Assembly: GCA_910587765.1 (NCBI GenBank)
Contig: CAJUNR010000015.1
Span: 30,009-94,008 of the forward strand
Length of the DNA: 64,000 bases
Source of the DNA: an uncultured Lachnospiraceae bacterium
Lineage (GTDB): Bacteria; Bacillota; Clostridia; Lachnospirales; Lachnospiraceae
Reading direction: 5' to 3'
In this document: positions 26,461 through 35,546 of the stretch, in pieces
How the letters are laid out: every line of letters starts with the position of its first letter
Position numbering within the stretch: the first letter of the stretch is position 1
Notes under the pieces: model-generated
Told to the model about the DNA's origin: nothing
The model's database searches: none
Seen by the model: only the letters and a program-made list of their open reading frames with translations
Made by a program: the position numbers and the translations under genes

Positions 26461-26807
26461 CAGAAAGGAAAGCCTCCGCCCAGGCCGCCGGTCAGCTTCG
26501 CCATATTGGCGGCGCCGGCCTCATCCGCCTTTCTGAGCGCCTCATTGACCGCCGCCATGATGACATCCTCCAACATCTCCACATCCTCCGGATCCACCGC
26601 GTCCGGATCGATCTTTACCTTTGTCACTTCCTTCTTGCCGGTTACGGTCACTTCCACCGCGCCTCCTCCGGCCGCCGCCGTAAATTCGGCGCTCTCCAGT
26701 TCCTTCTGGCTCTCTTCCATCTGGCGCTGCATCCTCTGCGCCTGCTTCATCAGATTGTTCATATTCCCCGGCATGCCGCCGCCCGGGAAGCCTCCTCTTT
26801 TTGCCAT
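26460..26807 (-). CDS. YbaB/EbfC family nucleoid-associated protein
   Basis: 115-aa DNA-binding protein. Gly/Met-rich N-terminus (about 1-15), helix MQRQMEESQKELESAEF, then the conserved beta section with GGGAVEVTVTGKKEV and helical C-terminus. The family forms a dimer with tweezer-like shape and binds DNA; its precise role next to dnaX and recR is unsettled. AGGTAGAG lies upstream of the ATG. Confidence 0.92.
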   Translation of the reverse strand: MAKRGGFPGGGMPGNMNNLMKQAQRMQRQMEESQKELESAEFTAAAGGGAVEVTVTGKKEVTKVKIDPDAVDPEDVEMLEDVIMAAVNEALRKADEAGAANMAKLTGGLGGGFPF

Positions 26808-26837
26808 ATCTCTGCTCTACCTCCTATGAGAGTTCCG

Positions 26838-28400
26838 TCATGGATCTTCGATCACGATCTCCATATCAATCAAACCGGACAGATCGACGGCCGGTTCTTC
26901 CGCCCTCGGATCGCTGTCCGGCGTGCTGATCTGCACTTTCATCTTCACCTTCAGTTCCCGCTCGATCAGCTCCTCCACCCGTTCGGCCAGTTCCTTCTCA
27001 TCCACCGCATGATTCCGGCATAACACAATCTGCACGCCGGCGTGCTCCGGCAGTTCCCGGCACTGCGCTCCCTTCAATACGGATCTAAGCCAGGGACCGG
27101 CTTTTTTCCTCAGCTCCTGAAAACGGCCGATGAACGTCTGTACATCCTCCGCAAGCGCCTCCTGCGAAAGCTTCTCCGGCTTCGCCTCTTCTTTTGTCTG
27201 CGCGGATGCCAGAGTGTGCTCCGAAGAGGGCGCCGCCGCCGGAACGCCCTCCTCCACTTTCTTCTCCAGCAAAGCGAGCCTGTGCAGGATCGAATCATAA
27301 TTCTGTTCCATAGCCGGCCGACAAAGCTTGATCAGCGTAATTTCCGTCATGACCCGTTTCTGCGTTGTCTGGCGAAGCTGACCGGACAGTTCCGAGAATA
27401 CCCGGATATAGCGCATCAGCGTGTCCATATCCGTAAGCGCGGCCTCTTCCTTCATACGGGCCAGATGTTCGCCGGACACGTCGAGCATCTCTTCCATGCC
27501 CTGATCGCTTTTCAAAAGCAGGAGATTCCGGAGATACCAGATGAAATCGACGACAAACTGTGAAAGTTCTCTGCCTCTGAGAATGATCTCCTCCAGTTCC
27601 CGGATGAGGCCGGGCAGGTCGAGCGCGCAGAGCCGACGAAAGAACGCTCCAAACACTTCCACATCTACGGCCCCGAGCACTTCCAGCACATGCTCATAGG
27701 TCAGCTTCTGACCCAGATAAAAAGCAATGCACTGATCCAGAAGACTCAGCGCATCACGCATGGACCCGTCGCCCATCTTAGCCACATAGGCCAGAGCCCG
27801 TTCTTCTGTCTCCACCTGCTCCTGCTCCATCAGCTCCTGAAGCCTGGCGGCAATCGTCTCCGTGGTAATCCTGCGGAAATCATATCTCTGGCATCTGGAT
27901 GCAATCGTGACCGGAATCTTGTGGGCTTCCGTCGTCGCCAGTATAAAGATCACGTACGACGGCGGCTCCTCCAGCGTTTTCAGCAGCGCGTTGTACGCGC
28001 CCGGAGTCAGCATATGCACCTCGTCGATGATATAGACTTTATACTTTCCTTCCGCGGGCGAATAGGCGACCTCATCCCGGATCTCCCGGATATTGTCCAC
28101 GCCGTTGTTGGAAGCGGCGTCAATCTCGATGACATTCATGGAAGCGCCGGATGCGATCGCCCTGCAGGAAGCGCACTCCCCGCAGGGATTCCCGTCCGCC
28201 GGGTGTTCACAGTTGACCGCTCTGGCGAAGATCTTCGCGACCGTCGTCTTGCCGGTCCCTCTCGTCCCGCAGAACAGATAGGCATGACCGATACGGTCCG
28301 CGCGGATCTGATTTTTCAGAGTCGTCACGATGTGATCCTGTCCCCTGACGTCCGTAAATTCCGAAGGACGGAATTTACGGTATAATGCTGTATAAGACAT
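26838..28400 (-). CDS. dnaX: DNA polymerase III subunit gamma/tau
   Basis: 520-aa clamp-loader ATPase. Walker A GTRGTGKTT, zinc-binding cysteines in CEHPADGNPCGECASC, Walker B IIDEVHML, then the lid domain (about 175-240) and the oligomerisation domain to about 360. The variable C-terminal tau region is short. The ATG lies only 2 bp after the phosphofructokinase stop (28403) and no Shine-Dalgarno is visible, suggesting translational coupling. No A-rich frameshift slip site like that of E. coli dnaX was found. Confidence 0.95.
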   Translation of the reverse strand: MSYTALYRKFRPSEFTDVRGQDHIVTTLKNQIRADRIGHAYLFCGTRGTGKTTVAKIFARAVNCEHPADGNPCGECASCRAIASGASMNVIEIDAASNNGVDNIREIRDEVAYSPAEGKYKVYIIDEVHMLTPGAYNALLKTLEEPPSYVIFILATTEAHKIPVTIASRCQRYDFRRITTETIAARLQELMEQEQVETEERALAYVAKMGDGSMRDALSLLDQCIAFYLGQKLTYEHVLEVLGAVDVEVFGAFFRRLCALDLPGLIRELEEIILRGRELSQFVVDFIWYLRNLLLLKSDQGMEEMLDVSGEHLARMKEEAALTDMDTLMRYIRVFSELSGQLRQTTQKRVMTEITLIKLCRPAMEQNYDSILHRLALLEKKVEEGVPAAAPSSEHTLASAQTKEEAKPEKLSQEALAEDVQTFIGRFQELRKKAGPWLRSVLKGAQCRELPEHAGVQIVLCRNHAVDEKELAERVEELIERELKVKMKVQISTPDSDPRAEEPAVDLSGLIDMEIVIEDP

Positions 28401-28402
28401 GC

Positions 28403-29479
28403 TTAATCGCCAAAGCTGATGCCGACGATCTTTGCTTCCTCAATGATGCCCGCATTCGGATCGACCATCTTCAGCTTCCCAGCCACCTCGCCAAGAGGCA
28501 CTTTGCAGGTCTCGCCGTGAACGATTCCCACCATATAGCCGTATTCTTCATCCATGATCAGTTTTGCTGCTCTGGCGCCCAGTCTTGTGGAAAGCACACG
28601 GTCATAGGGCTTGGGCGAACCGCCTCTCTGCGTGTGTCCCGGAACCGTCACGCGGACATCCGCCCCGGTTTTCTGACGGATCAGGTCCGCCAGCTCATAA
28701 GACACAGACGGATATGCATAATTTGCCATTTTCGCCTTATATTCTTTCTTGGACAGTTTCGCGTCCGCTTTGGAGATCGCTCCCTCCGCCACTGCCAGAA
28801 TCGTGAATCCTTTCTTCGCCCGGTTCCTCTTCTCGATGGCCGCGCAGACTTTGTCAATGTCATACGGAATTTCCGGAATGAGCACAATGTCAGCTCCGCC
28901 GGCGATTCCTGCGTGAAGCGTCAGCCATCCGACCTTATGGCCCATGACTTCCACGATGAATACCCGGTTATGGGACGCCGCGGTCGTATGGATGCAGTCA
29001 ATGCACTCGGTCGCGATATCGACCGCGCTCTGGAAGCCGAACGTCATATCGGTTCCCCAGATATCGTTGTCGATCGTCTTGGGCAGATGGAGAATGTTCA
29101 GCCCCTCCTCGCTCAGAAGGTTGGCCGTCTTCTGCGTCCCGTTGCCGCCCAGAATCACCAGGCAGTCGAGATCCAGCTTCCTGTATGTCTTTTTCATGGC
29201 CTCTACTTTATCCAGCCCGTTTTCGTCCGGAGTTCTCATATTTTTAAATGACTGTCTGGAGCTTCCCAGAATCGTCCCGCCTTTTGTGAGGATCCCCGCA
29301 AAATCCCGTCCGGTCATATGGCGGTATTCGTTATAGATCAGTCCTTTATATCCTTCTTCAATACCGTAGATCTCCACATCTCCGCCCAGTGCGTTGTAAA
29401 GTCCTTTCGCCACTCCTCTCATCGTTGCATTCAATGCCTGGCAGTCGCCGCCGCTTGTCAAAAGCCCTACGCGTTTCAT
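28403..29479 (-). CDS. 6-phosphofructokinase family protein (phosphoryl donor uncertain)
   Basis: 358-aa glycolytic phosphofructokinase fold, phosphorylating fructose 6-phosphate. Start region VGLLTSGGDCQALN, donor-site motif ILGGNGT (N113-G114) and active-site PKTIDND (K134). In ATP-dependent enzymes the motif reads GGDG with PGTIDND; in PPi-dependent enzymes GGDD with PKTIDND. This protein has Gly at the ATP/PPi-discriminating position, Lys at the second, and Asn in place of the usual metal-binding Asp. It is probably a group III/mixed-type clostridial enzyme or a paralogue. It has its own strong promoter and leads the dnaX-ybaB-recR transcript. Confidence 0.88.
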   Translation of the reverse strand: MKRVGLLTSGGDCQALNATMRGVAKGLYNALGGDVEIYGIEEGYKGLIYNEYRHMTGRDFAGILTKGGTILGSSRQSFKNMRTPDENGLDKVEAMKKTYRKLDLDCLVILGGNGTQKTANLLSEEGLNILHLPKTIDNDIWGTDMTFGFQSAVDIATECIDCIHTTAASHNRVFIVEVMGHKVGWLTLHAGIAGGADIVLIPEIPYDIDKVCAAIEKRNRAKKGFTILAVAEGAISKADAKLSKKEYKAKMANYAYPSVSYELADLIRQKTGADVRVTVPGHTQRGGSPKPYDRVLSTRLGARAAKLIMDEEYGYMVGIVHGETCKVPLGEVAGKLKMVDPNAGIIEEAKIVGISFGD

Positions 29480-29570
29480 AATAAGTTCTCCTTTTCTCTG
29501 ATGATTTCCGATTTACCCCGGGACCCGCGCCGCGTCCTGACCGGCAGGCGCCCCGGCCGCATTTGCATTT

Positions 29571-29599
29571 ATTATAACCCAACCGGAAATATTTCACAA
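29571..29599 (-). promoter_or_regulatory. Promoter of pfk-dnaX-ybaB-recR (TTGTGA-N17-TATAAT)
   Basis: Minus-strand TTGTGA (29594-29599), 17-bp spacer, perfect TATAAT (29571-29576), about 92 bp before the phosphofructokinase start. Confidence 0.6.
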
Positions 29600-29709
29600 G
29601 TGTCTGCCGGTTCCCTGCGAAAAACTTTGCGGCGCCCTTCAATGGGTCTTTCAGGATGGTTTGTCCGCATTGGGCTGAAAACCGGTGTAGATTTGAAAAG
29701 CAACGCGCC

Positions 29710-30483
29710 TCACGAGCATACTGTCACCGTCTGGTAAGGAATTGTGATCCCGTTTTCCCGGAATCCTTTTACCAGCGCGGCCCGGATATCGCTGCACGCC
29801 TGAAAACTGTCGTCCAGGTTTTTCGTCCATACGGTCGTCTTTAATATAATGCCGTTGGACGTATAGGATTTTATGAATACTTTGTTTTCCTCGGTGTTCA
29901 GCGTCTGTTCATTCTCGATACAGATTCTCTGCATCAGCCCCATGGCCTTGTCAATATCCGAATCATAGGAGATCTCGATCTCCATAAAATTGCCCACGTT
30001 TTCAATAAAATTGGTATTGGTGATCACCGCCGAATCCATGACCGAATTGGGAACGATGCAGCACTCTCCGTTAAACTGCCGGATAATCGTATGCCGGATC
30101 GTGATGTCCTTCACGATCCCCTCCGCGATCACACTGCTGCCCTGAAGCACCCGGATCTTCTCATCCACATTGTAGGGCCGCGACACGGACAGGGAGATAC
30201 CGCTGATCACGTTCGCCAGCGCCTGCTGCGCCGCGAAGGTCGCAATCGCCACCATCAGGGAGCCGCTTTGCAGAAGCACCTTGCTGATGTCCCTCGTCAC
30301 CTCGAACTGCTGCAGAAGACTGTAGATCAGCACTACGCTGATAATCACATTGACCGCGCTTTTCGTGAAACGCAGATGAACCGAATTATGCTTTCTCTCC
30401 ATCAGCAGAAAGACCAGACCCACCATCCGGTTCAGAAGCACTTCAATGATAAAAAAAACGCCGATTTTCAACAGACTGCTCAT
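29710..30483 (-). CDS. MscS-family mechanosensitive ion channel
   Basis: 257-aa membrane channel releasing solutes on osmotic downshift. Two or three N-terminal helices; the pore helix TM3 lies around residues 75-105 (MVAIATFAAQQALANVISG), followed by the beta domain with RPYNVDEKIRV and the alpha/beta vestibule domain. Shorter than E. coli MscS (286 aa) at the N-terminus. AGGAGG precedes the ATG. It stands alone between the NSS transporter and the phosphofructokinase. Confidence 0.85.
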   Translation of the reverse strand: MSSLLKIGVFFIIEVLLNRMVGLVFLLMERKHNSVHLRFTKSAVNVIISVVLIYSLLQQFEVTRDISKVLLQSGSLMVAIATFAAQQALANVISGISLSVSRPYNVDEKIRVLQGSSVIAEGIVKDITIRHTIIRQFNGECCIVPNSVMDSAVITNTNFIENVGNFMEIEISYDSDIDKAMGLMQRICIENEQTLNTEENKVFIKSYTSNGIILKTTVWTKNLDDSFQACSDIRAALVKGFRENGITIPYQTVTVCS

Positions 30484-30553
30484 AGGATCCTCCTCCTGTT
30501 CCGCGCTTTCGGTCTGTGCCGCCGCTTTACCCTGCCGGCCTCAAGGCCGCCTT

Positions 30554-31948
30554 TTACATGGTGATCCACCCCAGCACACCGGCAATGGAGCTGAGCAGAA
30601 TGATCACGATACAGACCGGAGCCAGATATTTCATAAAGACATTATACATTCCTTTCCGCCTGAACGCCGAAGACTGCTCCACTTCCCGGGCGATCCGTTC
30701 CAGTCCTGCCACGCGGGTAACCAGCAGACAGGTAGCCAGAGCGGCCAGCGGCATCATCAGTGAATTGGTCAGAAAATCAAAGAAGTCGAGAATCGACATT
30801 CCCAGCAACGAAACAAAGTCCCACACGCCGAAACCAAGCGACGAAGCGGTTCCGAAGCAGACAATGATGATTCCCATCAAAACGGTCGATCTGCGGCGGC
30901 TCCATCCGAACTGATCCTCAAAGGTGGAGACTCCGGATTCCGCCAGAGAGATGGCGCTGGTCAGCGCCGCCAGCAGTACGAGCAGGAAGAACATCACGCC
31001 CGCCGCGGTTCCGAAGCCCATGCTCGCGAACACTTTCGGAATTGTAATGAACATCAGCGACGGCCCCGCATTCAGAGTATCCGGATCCCCGCCGGAGAAG
31101 GCAAAGACCGCCGGAATGATCATAAGCCCCGCCAGCATGGCAATGGCGGTGTCGAACACTTCCACCTGCGTTGTCGAGCCTTCAATATCCACTTCGTCTT
31201 TCATGTAGGAACCGTAGGTGTACAGGATGCCCATGGCAATGGACAGCGAGTAGAACATCTGCCCCATGGCAGCGACCACGGTCATCCATGAGAAATTCCC
31301 GGGATTGGGAACGAGGAAATATTTGACCCCTTCCCAGGCGCCCGGTCGGGTCATGGAATAAAGCGCCACAAACACCGCCAGCAGTACGAGCATCGGCATC
31401 ATCACTCTGGAGACGCGCTCCACCCCCTGCTGCACGCCGGCGAAAAGAACCGCCGTCACCATCAGGCTGAACAGCAGAAACCACAGCACGCCGGAGATGT
31501 CCGCGATAAATCCGGGAAAGTAGCTTTCCTCCGCCAGCGCCCCGGTATTTCCCCGCAGGTATTCAAACAGGTATTTCGTTACCCAGCCGCCGATCACGCT
31601 GTAATACGGCACGATCAGCATGGGAATCACCGCATTGATCCAGCCGCCCGCCCGGAAAAAGGCGCCTTTCCCAAACGCCCCGAACGCCCCCACGGGACTT
31701 CTCCTCGTCATCCGGCCCAGCGCCGTCTCCGACACAATCAGCGCATAGCCGAACGTCAGCATCAGAATCAGATAGACCAGAAGAAAGATACCTCCTCCGT
31801 ACTTTGCCGCCAGATACGGAAACCGCCAGATGTTCCCCAGCCCCACGGCCGAACCGGCCACCGCCAGAACGTATCCCAGCCTGCCTGAAAAGCTGCTCCG
31901 TGTCTTTCCTTCTTTCTTCATTCCCCCGGAAGTTTTCCCCTCTTTCAT
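30554..31948 (-). CDS. Sodium-dependent transporter, neurotransmitter:sodium symporter (SNF) family
   Basis: 464-aa multipass membrane protein of the LeuT/NSS family, probably a Na+-coupled amino-acid importer. TM1 carries the signature AVAGSAVGLGNIWRFPY with the unwound sodium/substrate region; TM6 and TM8 regions are recognisable (FYSLSIAMGILYTYGSY, ALTSAISLAESGVSTFED). About 11-12 helices. Ribosome site AAGGAGGG lies 10 bp from the ATG. Substrate not predictable; tryptophan, tyrosine or branched-chain amino acids are typical. Confidence 0.88.
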   Translation of the reverse strand: MKEGKTSGGMKKEGKTRSSFSGRLGYVLAVAGSAVGLGNIWRFPYLAAKYGGGIFLLVYLILMLTFGYALIVSETALGRMTRRSPVGAFGAFGKGAFFRAGGWINAVIPMLIVPYYSVIGGWVTKYLFEYLRGNTGALAEESYFPGFIADISGVLWFLLFSLMVTAVLFAGVQQGVERVSRVMMPMLVLLAVFVALYSMTRPGAWEGVKYFLVPNPGNFSWMTVVAAMGQMFYSLSIAMGILYTYGSYMKDEVDIEGSTTQVEVFDTAIAMLAGLMIIPAVFAFSGGDPDTLNAGPSLMFITIPKVFASMGFGTAAGVMFFLLVLLAALTSAISLAESGVSTFEDQFGWSRRRSTVLMGIIIVCFGTASSLGFGVWDFVSLLGMSILDFFDFLTNSLMMPLAALATCLLVTRVAGLERIAREVEQSSAFRRKGMYNVFMKYLAPVCIVIILLSSIAGVLGWITM

Positions 31949-32048
31949 TTTCTGTTACCCTCCTTTGTATCAATTCCTTCTATCATACCATCTTTGCCGC
32001 ATTCCGGCAATCGCGGATACGGCGCCCGCGTATCATCCGCTTCCGAAT

Positions 32049-34253
32049 TTAATATATGCCCCCTCGCATCTTTTTCAGAAGCTGTTCCACATCAATCGGT
32101 TTGGGCAGGAAATCGTCCATGCCGCTTTCCAGAGCCTCCTCCCTGTCCTCTTGAAAGGTATTGGCGGTACACGCATAGATCCGCACCGAAGCCGCATCCG
32201 GCCGGTCCAGGCTGCGGATCTCGCGGGTCGCCGTACAGCCATCCATCACCGGCATCTGCATATCCATCAGGATCACGTCGAACTCACCCACCCGCGAATT
32301 GCGGAACAGTTCCACCGCTTCCTGTCCGTTTCGGGCATGCACCGCCTCAAAGCCTTCCATATCAAGAATCTCCAGCAGCACCTCCGCGTTCAGCTCCACA
32401 TCTTCAGCTACCAGGATCCGCACCGCGCGCTTCCCTGCCGGTTCGTCCGCACGCTCCGTATCCTCCTCTGCGCACTTCTCCGGCTCCGTCTGCAGATGCG
32501 CCGGTATCTCTTTCACAATCCGGGACGGAAGCGACACGGTGAAGACGCTTCCCACATTCAGCTCGCTCTCCACGGTAATGTCTCCGCCCATAGCGTCGAT
32601 CAGGAGTTTGCTGATCGTCATGCCCAGACCGGTCCCCTTGATTCCGCTGGTATTTCTGCCCCGCTCCTGGCTGAACGAATCGAAAATCTGACCGATATAA
32701 TCCGCGGAGATACCGATACCGGTATCCTCACACCGATAAATCGTCATCACATGCTGATCGTCCGTCTTTCTCTGGCAGACCGTAAAGCGGATGTCATTGC
32801 CGGCCGGCGTGAATTTGGCGGCGTTTCCCAAAATATTCATCAGAATCTGTTTAATGCGGGTGGCGTCTCCCAGAATGCAGGGTTCCGTAACTTCCTGCTC
32901 TACGGTCAGCTTCACTCCCCTGCTTTCAATGTTATCCATCTGCATGGCGATCACTTCATCCACCAGCGCCGACACCAGCAGCGGCTCGCTGACCAGTTCC
33001 ACCTTGCCGACCTGCAGTTTGGATACATCCAGAATGTCGCTGACCAGCGACAGCAGGTATTTGGCGGTGCTCTGCGATTTTTTCAGCCATTCTCTGACCT
33101 GATCCGTCTGATCTTTGTCGTCGATGTGGGACAGCATCAGATAGTTCATGCTGATCAGCCCGTTCAGAGGCGTGCGGATCTCATGGCTCATATTGGAGAG
33201 AAATTCTCTCTGCGAGCGCGCTTTCTCCGCCGTCCTCACCGTGCGGATCTGATAGCGCATAAGCGCCAGAAGCATGCCGATCACCGTCACGATGCAGACG
33301 ATCAGCATGACCATGCTCATGGCGACAAAGATCCGGCTCTGTTCCCGGAAGACCGCCTCGTTCACTGACATGATAAAATACAGATCCATATCCTCCCCAA
33401 ACGGCATAAAATAGAACAGTTCGCGGTCCCTTTCTCCTTCATGAGAATGATAGAAACCGAAAGTCTCCAGCGCCTGCAGCTTCTGACGGACCTCCTCATT
33501 GGTCAGCTCCGAAGACTTCGACTCCGACAGATGCGTATACAGATTCATCTGTTCATTCAGATAGACTTCTTTATTAATATTTACAATATAGTTTCCCTCC
33601 ATGTCGATCAGAGCGCTGTGCCCCCGGCTGTTCCCGTTTTTGATAAAGCTGTCGATGACCATATGGTCCTGAATAGAGGAAATGTCGCTGACTCCGATCA
33701 GCGCAAGCATCTTTATTCCTCCCACCTCACAGCCCCTCAGCCGGACTCCGTAGAGGATGTTCCCGTCCCTGAGTCCTCCGGCCTCGAACCGGTCGCCGAA
33801 GCGCGCGACCACTTTCTCCCTGCCGCCATCAAAATAGGACAGAAAATCCCGGTTCATGTTCACGGCGTCCGGAACCGTAACGCCGCATTGGTCCGTATAA
33901 ACTGTGCCGTCCTCCGCCAGCAGATAAATATGTGAAAATCTGCTCGCCGCACACTCCAGATTCATCCGCTCCTCTACCTCTTCGACCGTTTCGCAGCCGT
34001 AACCGGCAATACGATCCTGAATCTCACCCAGATCCGCCCAGCAGATCTCGAGATACAGCCGGATCGCCGCCTTATCATGCTCCGCAATCTCACTGATCGA
34101 CTGAACAATGTTATCGGAGATCGTTCGGTTCAACTGCCGGATATAGAAAAATGTAGCAGAGCTGACGATTGCCAGCGTCGATGCAATCAACACAAGATAA
34201 AAAAAACGATGCTTTTTTTCCACGCTTCCACCCTCTGTTCTCTTCTCAGCCAT
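32049..34253 (-). CDS. Hybrid sensor histidine kinase / response regulator
   Basis: 734-aa membrane-bound phosphorelay protein. TM1 (about 12-33), large extracytoplasmic dCache-like region (about 35-315), TM2 (about 318-340), HisKA with H357 in NMSHEIRTPLNG, HATPase_c with N box ILMNILGNAAKFTP and G boxes DTGIGI and GTGLGM, and a C-terminal receiver domain (about 605-730) with phospho-acceptor D664 in ILMDMQMP. No DNA-binding output domain or partner regulator is adjacent, so output may go through a separate phosphotransfer protein. The structured element copy B lies about 110 bp upstream of its start. Confidence 0.9.
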   Translation of the reverse strand: MAEKRTEGGSVEKKHRFFYLVLIASTLAIVSSATFFYIRQLNRTISDNIVQSISEIAEHDKAAIRLYLEICWADLGEIQDRIAGYGCETVEEVEERMNLECAASRFSHIYLLAEDGTVYTDQCGVTVPDAVNMNRDFLSYFDGGREKVVARFGDRFEAGGLRDGNILYGVRLRGCEVGGIKMLALIGVSDISSIQDHMVIDSFIKNGNSRGHSALIDMEGNYIVNINKEVYLNEQMNLYTHLSESKSSELTNEEVRQKLQALETFGFYHSHEGERDRELFYFMPFGEDMDLYFIMSVNEAVFREQSRIFVAMSMVMLIVCIVTVIGMLLALMRYQIRTVRTAEKARSQREFLSNMSHEIRTPLNGLISMNYLMLSHIDDKDQTDQVREWLKKSQSTAKYLLSLVSDILDVSKLQVGKVELVSEPLLVSALVDEVIAMQMDNIESRGVKLTVEQEVTEPCILGDATRIKQILMNILGNAAKFTPAGNDIRFTVCQRKTDDQHVMTIYRCEDTGIGISADYIGQIFDSFSQERGRNTSGIKGTGLGMTISKLLIDAMGGDITVESELNVGSVFTVSLPSRIVKEIPAHLQTEPEKCAEEDTERADEPAGKRAVRILVAEDVELNAEVLLEILDMEGFEAVHARNGQEAVELFRNSRVGEFDVILMDMQMPVMDGCTATREIRSLDRPDAASVRIYACTANTFQEDREEALESGMDDFLPKPIDVEQLLKKMRGGIY

Positions 34254-34360
34254 TACTTCGCCGGATTTTAAGCTTATCGAAAACGGATCTTCCTCCTCGC
34301 GGAGCCTTCCTGCCTATATTATAGCAATTTTTCATGAAAAATCCATATCAAATGAAGCAT

Positions 34361-34442
34361 CGAGTAGGGGAGGTTTCTTCCCTACTCGCGCATCGGGTGC
34401 CTGTCAGCTCTGCTGACAATCTTCCTCAGGCACCCGTATGCA
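34361..34442 (+). ncRNA. Structured repeat element, copy B (possible noncoding RNA; strand uncertain)
   Basis: Second copy of the element at 16611-16696. Hairpin 1 34361-34388 (CGAGTAGGG...CCCTACTCG, TTT loop, bulged G34370 and a G-T pair at 34372/34378 that would be stable only in plus-strand RNA). Outer stem GCAT-CGGGTGCCTG (34390-34403) pairs with CAGGCACCCG-U-ATGC (34427-34441), enclosing TCAGC...GCTGA (34404-34416). Four outer-stem pairs differ from copy A with both partners changed. Located between the hybrid kinase start and the anti-sigma gene end, immediately before a separate terminator. Confidence 0.45.
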
Positions 34443-34445
34443 TAC

Positions 34446-34485
34446 GAAAAAGGCTGCCGCATCCTCTGTCCGATGCGGCAGCCTG
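34446..34485 (-). terminator. Intrinsic terminator of the sigma/anti-sigma operon
   Basis: Minus-strand stem GGCTGCCGCAT / ATGCGGCAGCC with a 10-nt loop and TTTTT, starting 15 bp after the anti-sigma stop at 34500. Confidence 0.85.
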
Positions 34486-34499
34486 CGGCTGTCTCTCTC

Positions 34500-35546
34500 T
34501 TACTGAACTTTTAACACAAAGGGCTCCCCGACCTGCTCATAATCGTTGCTGATCCGCCCGCTTTCCTCCGGAAGCTCCACGGCATTGAGCGTCATCGTCA
34601 CTTCACCGGCATCCTCCTCGATCCTGCCGTCGTCTATGATCTCCTCATTCGACAGGTAACCGGACTTTGCATCCGAACTGCGCAGGCCAAATTCCACCTG
34701 ATGCCCGGCGGCGTCCTTTGCGATCACCTGCACCAGATAACTGGTAGGACCAGACTGCCGGAACGTGATTCTCTGCTCCAGGCGGTTCATCGTAAGCTCC
34801 TCCAGCGTGACCGTCACGCCGTCCGGAAGGGTAAATTCCTGTCCGATCGGTATCCGTCTCGTATCCGCCGTCAGCGCGGCGCCGTCGGCCCTGAAAGCGA
34901 AATCCCAGTTCCCCTTGACTCCGCCGTCCATGCCCAGCCGTTCGATCCGGATCCGGAAATCGTTCTCCGCAGACAGATCCGCCTCCGGAATATCATAGGT
35001 CATCTCCACACCCAGAACCGTCTGTGCCTCATCCAGAAAATCGGCGCTTCCTCTGGCGCCCCCTCCCGGCTGCTTTCCATTGACGTACAGCGTCTCCACG
35101 GGGGTCAGATACTGCTCCATCGACTGTCCGTCTTCCCGCCGGATCGTATAATTGACCGTCAGGCTTTCCTCGGATACCACCGCTTCCTGAAGCGTAACCT
35201 CATACCCCTGATCGGATACCGACGTATGAATCACATCCCGGTAGTCCGCCAGATCCCCGGACAGTCCCAGCGCGTTTTCGATGCTCCAGGTAATCTGCCG
35301 GAGCGTCGCATGCGCCTCTCTGCCGAATACCGCCGTCCCGGCGAGGAGCGCCGCGGCCGCGCAGGCCGCCGCGGTCTTCCTGCCGATCCTTCTTCCCGCC
35401 GCCTTCTTCTCTTTTCTCACTTCGCACAGCACCGTCTGTTCATATCTTTTCATCTCCATATCCTCAGGGCGATCCATGAGCCGCTCCCGGTCCGCCGAAA
35501 AATCGGTCCTGATTTCGTTTGCCAGTCGATACGCTTCTCTTTTCAT
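34500..35546 (-). CDS. DUF4179-domain membrane protein, probable anti-sigma factor
   Basis: 348-aa single-pass membrane protein. The N-terminal cytoplasmic segment (about 1-55) carries MKRYEQTVLCEVRKEKK; one TM helix (about 57-75, AAACAAAALLAGTAVF) leads to an extracytoplasmic DUF4179-type region (about 85-175) and a further beta-rich domain. The ATG overlaps the stop of the upstream sigma factor by 4 bp (ATGA), so the two are cotranslated. That pairing is the standard sign of a membrane anti-sigma factor holding its sigma factor until a signal arrives. The signal is unknown. Confidence 0.75.
   Translation of the reverse strand: MKREAYRLANEIRTDFSADRERLMDRPEDMEMKRYEQTVLCEVRKEKKAAGRRIGRKTAAACAAAALLAGTAVFGREAHATLRQITWSIENALGLSGDLADYRDVIHTSVSDQGYEVTLQEAVVSEESLTVNYTIRREDGQSMEQYLTPVETLYVNGKQPGGGARGSADFLDEAQTVLGVEMTYDIPEADLSAENDFRIRIERLGMDGGVKGNWDFAFRADGAALTADTRRIPIGQEFTLPDGVTVTLEELTMNRLEQRITFRQSGPTSYLVQVIAKDAAGHQVEFGLRSSDAKSGYLSNEEIIDDGRIEEDAGEVTMTLNAVELPEESGRISNDYEQVGEPFVLKVQ

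Noticed and set aside
26838..27320. Programmed frameshift in dnaX as in E. coli
   Set aside because: No A-rich slippery heptamer with a downstream stem was found; a single tau-like product is expected.
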